Below are positions 1-10,800 of a DNA stretch of 64,000 nt, piece by piece. The stretch's first letter is position 1; every line of letters starts with the position of its first letter. The notes beneath the pieces were generated by a model. The model ran no database searches. It was not told where the DNA came from and saw only the letters and a program-made list of their open reading frames with translations. The DNA comes from Cheiracanthium punctorium. Lineage: Eukaryota > Arthropoda > Arachnida > Araneae > Cheiracanthiidae. The DNA is taken from NCBI GenBank assembly GCA_038373885.1, contig JAWZYV010017493.1:744001-808000 (forward strand), in the 5' to 3' direction. Position numbers and translations under genes: made by a program.

Positions 1-99
1 TTATATATATATATATACTAGCTGAAGTACCCGTTCTTCGCACGGGAATGAATGGACTTTTTGATATTAATATTTGTTGTGATTACTATTTATTGTAAT

Positions 100-1020
100 A
101 AAGAGATATAGCAAAATGGATATCGCGTTATATTGTGTTCAATAATCATGCATACTGAATTTCAAGGCAATCGTTTTTACGGTGCAGAGGCGATGCGGCG
201 TAGCACAATCTAGTGGCGAGTTTTAGCAAAACGGATACGGCAAAAATATTCTTCGCATTCAGATATCGATGTATACGAATTTTTATGACGATCGGCTGAA
301 TAGTCTTGAAGTTCATGTGTTGACGCGACATCTAGTGTCAAGTTATAGGAAAATGGATCGTGCCAAACTCTTCCCCGTGTTCAAATATCTATGTATACCT
401 ATTTTCATAGCGATTATTCGCACAGTCAAGAAGTGATACACTGCAGGGCCATCTAGTGGTTAATTAAAGTAATGATTTGCTACAGCGCCGTCATGTGGCG
501 AGTTATAGCAAAATGTATAACGCCAAAATATTTTCATTGTTCAAATAGCTATGTATACTGATTTTCATAGCCACCGTTTGAATGGTCAAAAATTTGGCCT
601 GCTGCAGCGTCATCTAGTGGCGAGTTAAAATAATAATGCATTGCAGTGCCATCTAGTGGTGAGTAACATCAAAAGTAAACGCAGTTAGAATATATTCTTC
701 GTTCTCAAATATGTAAGTATAAAAAATTTTATGCCGATCAGTCGAACGGTATAGAAGTTGATGCTTTTCAGCGCCATTTAGCGGCAAGTTACAGCAAAAT
801 GGATAGTGAAAAATATTCTCCGTGTTCTAATATTCGCGTGTACCAAATTTCATCGAAATTTGTTGGACCATATTCGCATAGCAAACGGCTAAACGGAATA
901 GAATTCGACGTTCTGCTGCGCCACCTAGTGAAAAGTTAGAGGAAAACGGATAGCATAAAAACCTTCTCCACGATAAAAGACTTAGGTGAACCAAATTTCA
1001 TGGTGATCAGTGAAACGGTG
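100..1020. repeat. Degenerate tandem array, about 110-125 bp units
   Basis: Roughly eight diverged units repeat the same word order: a GCGCCATCTAGTGGCGAGTT-like phrase, then AGCAAAATGGATA, then AATATTCTTCGTGTTCAAAT, then TATGTATACC-AATTTCAT-GCGATC. The best-preserved phrases are near 210, 325, 450, 490, 610, 645, 770 and 920. The array sits inside the Helitron next to its 3' terminus, a common place for tandem amplification in such elements. Confidence 0.7.
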
Positions 1021-1399
1021 CTGGAGTTTTTCAACCTCCTACACACATACCAACATTCATTTTTATCTATAACCAGTCTTATTATACGTATATACCAGTC
1101 TCAAGTAAAATCCAGTTTCAAATCTAAGCCTCGCCAAAGTGCCAGCATACGCCATTTTGCAAGAGTTTTTTCAGGGAATCATTCGAAGCATTGACTTAGC
1201 AGCAATCAAAATGGGAAATGGTTCGACCGCCAGGCATTTATTTGAAAAGTGGAATCCCTTAATACAGCCGCATTTTTTAAATTATCAACTATAACATGTT
1301 TTATTCATCGTTACCTCGATGTACTAAATGCGGAGATTTCAATTTTCTGAAATTTGGCGGATTTCCCCCAAGTTAAATCAATGTACTCAATTGGCGAGA

Positions 1400-3229
1400 A
1401 TTCTGAAGCTTCATCGCTTGAAATGCCCTAATAACTGCATTATTTCTGCACGGATAGTTAAAATTTAATGCTGTATTCTAAGAAAACCTATACACTTGTT
1501 TTCAAAAATGCTATTCCCTTAAGCTCTCAGTAAATTGAGCCAAAAAGCCTAAAACTGTGCAAACCGCTAGAACTCACACTCTAAAAATCGGCCTATCAGC
1601 CATTTTATTTTTCGCCAAACTAAAAAAAATTACATATTAGTCTCGGATATCTTCGATCCTCATTGTTATGCGTATAAAACATTTCATTCCTGCTCTCATT
1701 TCTTATGCGCACACGATATTATAATTAAAAGAATAACCTAAAAAAATCATTATTATTCTTTTATTTTTACTTTAAGAATTTAAAACATTTTATTCGGCAA
1801 AATCGCCACACATGGCAACCAAGATGCTTATTTCACACACTTTTTTCATTACAGGGGTTAATATTACGTAAAGCTTTCTGCGTGGAGAACATAAAAAATC
1901 TCTTAAATTCCGGGAACGGAAATTAAGGGAACCCTTCAGGAGGAAAACGTTTTTAAGTGGAGTTTCAAAGTTTTAAAGTGGACTATCATTTATTCTATAT
2001 TATTTTACATATCTTTGTAAAATTTCAGGCTGACAGGTCCATTTTTGTGGAATTGTATACTACCCAAATCAACAAATTGACAAACATAATTTCATTTTTA
2101 TTTATAAGAAAACCTACGCTTGTTTTTAAAAATACCCTCTCATTAAATTGCGCCAAGCGCTAGAATCAGAAAATCTGACACACTTTCAGATTTTTAAATA
2201 CGCACTAAAGTGCTATATATAAAAAGAGTTATAATCCATGGGTCTTCCCTATTTTCGTTCCTTCTTTCATTAAGTTGGAAAGTGTATCATTATTCATGAG
2301 TGTGATTAAACAAAATTAAAATTGATATTTCTAACATCCTTTTTTCTGGATGTAATACATTAGATGCAGAAAAGCTGCTCTGAAAAATGCACAATTCCAA
2401 CTGAATGAAAATTTCAAAAACTTATACGCAGGTGTATTCATAACCCAAATAGCAGACGATTAAATTACGATAAATAGCGCCAAGCGTTAGAATCCTCCTC
2501 AAAATCGCGAGAATGCTGAAGATAGATCGCTTGAAATCCCTTAATAACTGCATTATTTTCGCAGGGATCATTAAAATTTAACGCTGTATTCTAATAAAAC
2601 CTTTGTACTTGTTTTCAAAAATCCGTTTCCTTAAGCTCTCAGTAAATTCGCCAAGCCGGAAACTGTGCAAACCGCTAGAACTCACTTTCTCGGCATTTGA
2701 GCCATTTTATTTTTTCGCCAAACTAAAAAATTTTAACATATTAGCCTCGGAAATCTTCAATTCTTATTGTTTTGCGTATAAAACATTTCATTCCTGCTCC
2801 GATTTCCCATGCACACGATATTACAATTAAAAAAAATATAACCTTACGAATATAAACTAACAAAAAAAATCATTATTATTCTTTTATTTTTACTTTGAGA
2901 ATTTAAAACATCTTATTCGGCAAAATCGCCACACATGGCAACCACGATCCTTATTTCACACTTTTTTCACTACAGGGGTTACAATTACGTAAAGCTTTTT
3001 GCGTGGAGAACATAAAAAATCTCTTAAATTCCGGGAACGGGTGGACTTTCAAAATTTTAAAGTGGACTATGATTTATTCTATATTATTTTACATATCTAT
3101 GCAAAATTTCAGGCTGATAGGTCCATTTTTGTGGATTTGTATACAACTCAAATCCACAAACAAACAAATAAACAAACAAACAAACAAACAAACAAACAAA
3201 CAAACAGAATTTCATTTTTATTTATAAGA
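1400..3229. repeat. Internal duplication, two copies about 1.1 kb apart
   Basis: The segment from about 1400 to 2100 recurs at about 2510 to 3229 with scattered substitutions and small indels. Examples are the phrases GCTTGAAAT-CC-TAATAACTGC, GTGCAAACCGCTAGAACTCAC and TTACGTAAAGCTTT. The stretch 2160-2450 between them is also related, inverted, to 26800-27110. The duplication lies within the Helitron near its 5' end. Confidence 0.75.
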
Positions 3230-3243
3230 TATATATATATATA
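3149..3243. repeat. AAAC/CAAA microsatellite followed by AT run
   Basis: A CAAA tetranucleotide run (about 3149-3207) lies just inside the Helitron 5' end, and a TA dinucleotide run (3229-3243) lies outside it. The TA run is the continuation of the (TA)n at positions 1-17, that is, the interrupted target. Confidence 0.85.
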
Positions 3244-3848
3244 TCTGCGAATTTATGAATTTTCAAAATTTATCCTTCTTATTAAAAGATGATACAAAAA
3301 ATAGATTTTTAAATGGACAATCGTCTGCTATTGATTCCTCTTTAAGCAACTTGTTATCTAAAATGTCTGAAAATCAAATATCTCAACATTTCTAATTGTC
3401 TTTTTGCTAGAATAGCATTAATGTCACTTTTTAATTAGCTTTTTTTCCCCTTTTTCAATAGCATGCATTAGTTTCATGGAGGTTTACAATATGTTTTAAA
3501 AATATCTGGCACAATTGCAAGGGAGGTAGAGGGAGCGGAAGACAATACTTTTCAGAATCCCATAGGATCGTGAGGTCGAAAAGTGTCATCTTTATGTTCT
3601 GTTAATAATCACTTTTGATAGAAGTGTTGAAATAATAGTAAACTTTCTGACCATGGTTCATCAAAAAGTAATTGACGGAGTGAATTGAAATAGAGGTCAT
3701 AAAAGAGATATAAATCTCGATAAACTCTGTCTTCCAAATGTCCAAAAGGTCCAAATCCTCGGAGACGAACCCGTTGTTTATGTAGCTCGGTTAAGAACTT
3801 AGACGAACATTTCATCGTTCCTTCCAAAGTGATTATTCCACGTAAATA
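3230..3848. other. Intronic AT-rich stretch; one unassigned 72-codon frame
   Basis: No repeat ends or exon signals are clear here. A minus-strand frame at 3609-3827 has a peptide-like composition (motif LRGFGPFGHLEDRVYRDLYLF), but no family is recognised and no supporting splice context is seen. It may be chance or an old mobile-element relic. Confidence 0.3.
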
Positions 3849-4435
3849 TGCCGGGTGATCGAAAAGTCAGGACAAACTTCAAAAATTCATTAAAAAAGAG
3901 CAAATAATGATAGAAAATTGCGGTTTGCACAAATAGGTTTAGGGTATGGTGGGTTTTTTTTTTTTTTTTTTAATGACAAGAAAATTTGTAATTCCAAATG
4001 TTACCGGTAGGTGGCGCTGACATTCACAATGGGATCCAAATTTCCAATTTTAAAAAAAATCCGAAATCTCTGTAATGCTTTCTATGCAAACTGCCATTTT
4101 TTATCATTATTTGTTCTTTTTTAATGAATTTTTAAACTTTGGTGCACCCAAGATGCATCGAAAGCTAGTGAAAAGTTCAAAAATTCATTAAAAAAGAACA
4201 AGTCATGATACAAAATTGCAGTTTACATAGAAAGCATTACAGAGATTTCGGATTTTTTTTTAATTGGAAATTTAATTCCCATTGTGCATGTCAGTGCCAT
4301 CTACCGGTAACATTTGGAACTACAAACTTTCTTGTCATTTAAAAAAAAAACCATCATACCCTAAACCTATTTGTGCAAACCGCAATTTTCTTAATGAATT
4401 TTTAAAGTTTGTCCTGACTTTTGGATCACCCGGTA
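3849..4435. mobile_element. Palindromic foldback element, TA-flanked, 587 bp
   Basis: The two halves are near-complementary over most of their length: left arm about 3849-4140, right arm about 4171-4435. Ends are TGCCGGGTGATC and, reversed, TACCGGGTGATC, with TA on both sides, which fits a Tc1/mariner-type MITE. The arms share inverted copies of phrases such as AAAGTCAGGACAAACTT and CATTAAAAAAGA. A transcript would fold into a hairpin of nearly 300 bp. It lies in the HAL intron before the first visible exon. Confidence 0.75.
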
Positions 4436-4740
4436 TAAAGGCGACGTTTTTAACTGTACGTTGATAAGTGATTCTTATTTCTCTTTTCGTAACTTATCCA
4501 CCCCTGTATATTTGTTGCACATGTAATAGAACACCTTGTTATTTGCTTCGTAATGCAAATACTGAAATTTTTAAATATTAGTTTAACGCGTTAGTACATT
4601 AAAGTATGTTATTTCTTAATTAATAATCATGTCCTTTCATTGAGCATTAAATATATTGAATACGCTAACTATCATATCTTTCTCTTCAGTCGTAATTAAT
4701 TTCGTAACAGAAACGTATATTTTTTGTTCATACTTTTCAG

Positions 4741-4836
4741 CCTTGCAAAGAGCTCAAAATATAGCTAAGCAAGCTGATGTTGTAGCAGCTTTATCCCTGG
4801 AAGTTTTAAAAGGAACAACAAGAGCATTTGATGGAG
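4741..4836 (+). CDS. HAL: HAL exon (first in window)
   Basis: Acceptor TACTTTTCAG precedes 4741 and donor GTACAC follows 4836. The exon enters with two bases completing a codon and encodes [20 protein letters not shown] through AFDG. It leaves one base over. Confidence 0.9.
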
Positions 4837-7800
4837 GTACACTTTTACACTATATAATAATGCTGTAGTTGAACTAAATGTAATATGTTGTATTTAAAAA
4901 ATTTCGTAATGCACTTGCAATAGATTGTATACTGAGTATAATATGCAAGCGGGTATATTGAAAATAAAAATGCATAAAATTGTATTTTTTCTGTTCATTT
5001 TTCATGGGAATTCAGAGAAATGTTCTAGATAAAAACTTTGCTATCTAAATAAGAAATTTGGGCAAGAAATTGTATTGTCTGAATAGTTATACAATTCGCA
5101 GTATTAATATAACAGAAGAATGTATTTACATTTAGAATTGGACGTATTTATAGCTTTACATAAGCATATTTCTAGATTTGTGTTAATAATAGATAGTTAA
5201 CAAAAGAAAAGGGTGAGGAAGAAATTAAAATTTACGTATAGTTACCAAATTTTAGTTTTAAAAAATTAAGCTTAACAAGGACTTATAATAAGTTTTACTT
5301 TTTGTTGTTCTTGTTTTAAATGATATACCAATATACCTCAAACAAAAAACTTTTTTGTAGCTATAGTTATTCGTAATGGGAAGTAATTTTCAATTAATAA
5401 AAACACTTTTATTTAAGTGTTCAGTGAACACCTAAAAATCTTGAAAGATGAAAAAAGTGAAAATTAAAACGTTGTGATTTTGTTTTCAATATTAGTTTAT
5501 CAAAAGGCTCTGGAACATTGGCTGTGAATTATAAAGTGTAAAAAGGGAATTCTTTGTGTAAATAAATCACTCCCCATCAGAAATAATAGAGAGATAAAAA
5601 TAAAATAAAAGTGTTCAAAATTAGTAAAATCAATTAAATTCTTCTTTCGGTAAATAAATTAAAACAAAACTTCCGTGAGGTGCACACATTTTGTGGAATA
5701 CTAGTCCAGTGTTCATAGGTTCTACTTAAAATAAATCTAACAAACATATTACACTTTAAATTTAAATTATACACTTGACATAAATAAAAAAACATAATGA
5801 TGTTGAATAATTAAGATAACAGGTAAGATTTGTATGTAAATTTGAATGCATTAAATTTGATTTTGTTGCTTAATTGCAGATATCCAGAAAGTTCGACCTC
5901 ACAGAGGACAATTTCTAGTAGCTAAACGGCTAAGATCTTTACTTCATTCAGACACTCATCCTTCTGAAATGGCTGGTAAGTGTAGACCATTTATATTATA
6001 AACTAAATAATTACAATAAATTCACAAGTTTTCTACGTTCATTAAAATACGATATGTTGAATGCGATGTTATCTCCACAATTGTAGATAGCTGCATTAAT
6101 TACTTTAGTAAAATAATTTTAATGTAGTAATACGTTCCTCCAAAACGGTCCTATGAAAAACAAAAAATTTTCACCGTCGTTGCACTTTTTAATGTTTCTG
6201 TTAGGAAATTGAGTGAACGCTAACGTGACGTCATAAATTAGAAGCTGCGAGCAAAATGGCACTTATCAACAACAAAAATAATAAAAAATTTGGGGGAGCG
6301 GCGATTTGGAGGTTAAGGGCTTTCCTAGTCGACGCGAATCGCTAAAGCGTACTGTCATAGACAGAACCTTTACAAAAATTTATATAAATTCAATTCTGGA
6401 GTACCATTTGGCAAATGAGTAGAATTTTAACTCATATACGTGAATGCATAATATTACAATTGTTCCCAACCCTAGATCAATTGCAGCAGTGTCATGAAGC
6501 AGTTGTGCAGTTGTAACATACAAGCTTTTATTACTAAGAGTGGAAATACATTTGGCATACATTTCTTATCGTATTTCTTAAAGCTAGCATGCTACAGAAA
6601 AAATAGAGAGACAATGCTAAGTAATGCATAGTATTTATTATAGTAAATAATTAAATGCTCTGAAACTGAAGATTGGTCTTAAAAAAAACATCTAAACAAG
6701 TCAGTCACAATTATTGATACCGTTAAGAAAATCTACTCATAAAAACTATTTGCCATTCATACTGGCATTCACCTCTTGTACAGTTCACACAGACTCCGTT
6801 TTTTACAGGTGATATGTCATAACTGTCCCCAAGGCCTCTTGTTAAAATTCTCTCCTTGGTGATGTTTCGTAATTACATTCATTGCACTAAAATGTGTAAT
6901 AATATAAATTAGAGGCTTTTCACAGTAAAATAAGCATAATGGTATAAATCATTTAAGGAAGCATGCCTTACTTGTTGCATACTAGAAGAAAAAGCTTAAC
7001 GGAACAACTTTTTTAATCTAGAGGGAAAAAACACGTTATCCACCATAGCACGCCGATATCTCAACTGATTTCTTTGCAATTCCTTTCCTAGAATCATTAG
7101 ATGATATTACACTATTCTGACATAAACTGTTGTAATAAATATATTATGTATACAACATGAAATGTAAAAATTGACCCGTGTTACTTTTGACTTATCTCTC
7201 CTACTAAAGGTAATTTTAAGGTTTTTCGAATGTTTGCCGTAGAGATAAATTCCACTCTGAAGGAAAATCTATAATCTGGATGTTAAACCTATCTCAAAGT
7301 ATAACTGTGAATTAAATATAAACCATATTTTTTTTACACTTTTGCTGTTTGTGATATAAAGAAGCATGCTTAAGAGAAAGACGAAAATTTATAATTAGTC
7401 ACATCTGCTGACACTATTGAGGACATATATTAACCCTTTGAGGCGCAACCCTTTCCCAATGCTGAAAAAAGGGCAGTCGTTGCCATCGCTCGACTTAACT
7501 ACCAGCAAGATGGCGGACGATCGAAACGTTCATCGCGTGCCACAGATCTAGAGACCCTTTTTGACGACAGCTGTCTGTGCGGCACTGCCAGCTGTCGTCA
7601 AAAAAGGGTCTCTAGATCTGTGGCACGCGATGAACGTTTCGATCGGAGCACAGACAGCTGTCGTCAAAAAGGGTCTCTAGATCTGTGGCACGCGATGAAC
7701 GTTTCGATCATCCGCCATCTTGCTGGTAGTTAAGTCGAGCGATGGCAACGGCTGCCCTTTTTTCAGCATTGGGCAATCTATCCAGCTGGTCTCGCATTCT

Positions 7801-10800
7801 TCAATTTTTCAGCAGATGTCAGTGCTGTTAAAAATAATTGTGACAATTTTTTTACGGGAAATGATGTGCTAAAAAGTAAAGGATTCTCGTGGAATTATGT
7901 CACCTGCAACTATTTTTATAGAAATCAAATCTATTCTCGTGATTGGTAACAGTCAAAACGTCAGAGTTTGGTGTTCCCAGAGCGGGAACACTGCGCGTTA
8001 AAGGGTTAAGGAAGGATTATTTATCGTTTAGATAATTTTAGTATACTTTAATGCTCATTAATTTGTGTATACATACTTAAATATTTTATTGTTGAATAAT
8101 CACTAATGAATGGGTATTTCATTTTTTCTTCTCTCAAGAGAGTCATCGCTTTTGCAAACGAGTGCAAGATGCTTATACACTTAGATGCTGCCCTCAGGTT
8201 CACGGTATCGTCCACGACACCATTGAATTTGTCCGTGAGATTATCACTACCGAAATGAACAGTGCTACTGATAATCCTGTATCCTTTATGAAGATATCAT
8301 ACATTTTTTTTTAATTGAAAAACTGACAGTACAATTTCTAAGCCACCGTGATAGTTTTAAAATATATTTATATTTGAGTTTCAATGATTCAAAAAAAAAA
8401 AAAAAAAAAATCTACTTCGTTTCATGTAAAATGGTGGTGATATTAAAAGTGCAGTTTTTTAATTGTTTATTTTTGTTTTAATAAATTAGAGAGTTTATGA
8501 TGGAGGTTTCTTTTATAAAAAATTATACGTTTGTTTTTCCATTTGAAAAAATGTGAGACTAGAAGTAAAATATCTAATTTATTATGTTTCATTTAAATGA
8601 ATTTGCATAAGTTTCACTATAATAAATTATATTTTTCATATATATATAGAAATGTTTAGATATGTAATTTTACAGTAGCTTTTTGAGACCATAGTATTTT
8701 TCAAATAACTTCCAATGAAATTAATCAAGCCTTTCCCTGTAAAATATTTATTTTAATGTCTCAATTTTGTGTTTCTTAATAAAAACTTCAGCTTGTTTTC
8801 GTAGAAAGAGATGAAATTATTTCAGGCGGAAATTTCCACGGTGAATATCCTGCAAAGGTGAACTTTTTTTACTTTATTTTTTTTTAATTTAGGAAAAAGT
8901 TTAATCTTTTAGGAAAAAGTTAATGCTTTTAGGAAAAAGTTTAATCTAAATACAAAATATTATATCATAGGTACTGGATTTCCTAGCTATTGCAGTTCAT
9001 GAGTTGGCAAGCATGAGTGAAAGGCGTACTGAAAGACTGATTAATCCAGGTATGTGTTTTATCAGTGATTCTTTTGTGTCGTCTGTAATAAAATAGAAGT
9101 GTCTATTCAGAGCCTATATTTCAAGTTGTATAATTCTCTAACATGCTGTTGAAATTCATTTCATTTTCTTGAAGTGTTTTCATGTGATGCGTGACCAAAA
9201 TCACAAAAATTGACTCTCTTTCACAAACTCCATTTTTAAAAGATTTAATATTTTAAAAATTTGTTATCTATTTATAGAATAAAAACTATTTTTTAGAAGT
9301 TTAAAAAATAAGTATGCATTTTAAGTCCAGATATCTTCTTCCTTGTTACCAAATTTAATTTCAATTTGTTTCAAACATTTAAACAATATGCGAGAACGAA
9401 ATATATCACAGGCAGAAAGTAGTTTTGCTTCTTTTAATGCACACATTTTACAATTTACTTTTTATCTGAATCATTGCACAGGAAATTTCTTTAATCAAAC
9501 CTACACAATGCTGGCTTTAATGTAAATGTAAATTCGCTATCTAGAAATATAATTCACTGTCAAGAAACATTACACTCCTGAAATGTAATTCTAATTTGTA
9601 ATTTTTTTTCTTGTCAAATTTTCTTTTGATTTTATTGAAATTGAAAATAGTATTTCGTCGATGGGTACACTCTTAATAGAAGTAGTTCAACATTTCACCA
9701 TTCAGTGGAGCTAAATTAGCTGTATCCTTTCTATGAAGAAACATTTCACTACGATTTGGTTCCATTGATCAGTTTAAACACCAAATCATGGTTCAGCGTT
9801 TCGCCATAGACAGGTTGCAGCTACATTCAGTACCATTTCATGGTGAAATGTTAAGTACTTTTATTAAAAGTGTATAAAAACATCCTCTTCGGTTTATTAA
9901 AACTTTTATTAATAAGAAAAATATTAAGTTCTTAAGACAGTTATTTATGCATAAATATTAAATAATGACTAAATTAACATTTCTCCTTCAGCTCTTAGTG
10001 GTTTACCCGCTTTCTTAGTCAAAGATGGAGGCTTAAATTCTGGATTCATGATGGCCCACTGCACTGCTGCAGCTCTAGGTAAGCAATATATTTTTGATTT
10101 TGTTCCTTTATTTTTAAAATCAAGTATTTTAAATATGTTATCTAAAAAATTTTGTTAAATATAGCTCGTATCAGTTTGATTCACGCATTTTTTAATCAAC
10201 TTTCTCCGTTTTACAAAACCCTGACGTAAAATTATCTTATTACAATATCATAAAATAGTGGATTCTAGTTTAGGGTCCCTGCAATATTGATAAATCTATT
10301 AATTTAAGAATGTTGAATGATAAAACTTATTTGGTTTAAAGTTGAAGCAAAATGTTTTGATGAAAAATATAAATTTCAAAAATACATTTTTTATTTATTT
10401 TTTCCAGTATCTGAAAACAAAGTTCTGTGCCATCCAGCATCCGTTGATTCATTGCCAACCAGTGCTGGCACAGAAGATCATGTCTCTATGGGAGGATTTG
10501 CCGCAAGAAAAGCTTTGACCGTAGTTGAAAATGTTGAGAGAGTTATTGCAATCGAACTGTTAGCTGCGTGCCAAGCCATAGAATTCCTCCGACCTCTCAA
10601 GACGACTCAACCGCTGGAAGCTGTCTATAACCTTGTTAGATCAGTAGTAAAGTAAGTTATAAAATTATTCGATCTAAAACTTAAATAAGTGTAATTTTAC
10701 TCCTTTTGTAAAATCCCTGGAAATATTTCATAAATAAAGTTATCAGATAATAGTAGTTTTATTTTTTTAGGTCAAAAAATATAGCATCAGTTTATTATGG

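Larger units (their letters stand above)
18..3229 (-). mobile_element. Complete non-autonomous Helitron (minus orientation)
   Basis: Read on the minus strand, the element begins TCTTATAAATAAAAATG (end at 3229) and finishes with a CCCGT/ACGGG hairpin (30-46) nine bases before terminal CTAG (18-21). These are the structural signatures of Helitron 5' and 3' ends. On the + strand it is flanked by A on the left and T on the right inside a (TA)n run, with no target duplication, as expected for A|T rolling-circle insertion. It encodes no Rep/helicase protein. Internally it has a degenerate tandem array near its 3' end (about 100-1020) and a 0.7-kb segment present twice (about 1400-2100 and 2510-3229). 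It lies in a HAL intron, antisense to HAL. The family name is unknown to me. Confidence 0.75.

Noticed and set aside
100..1020. CRISPR-like array because of regular ~115-bp spacing
   Set aside because: Repeats are long, diverged and not separated by unique spacers; the context is a eukaryotic Helitron.
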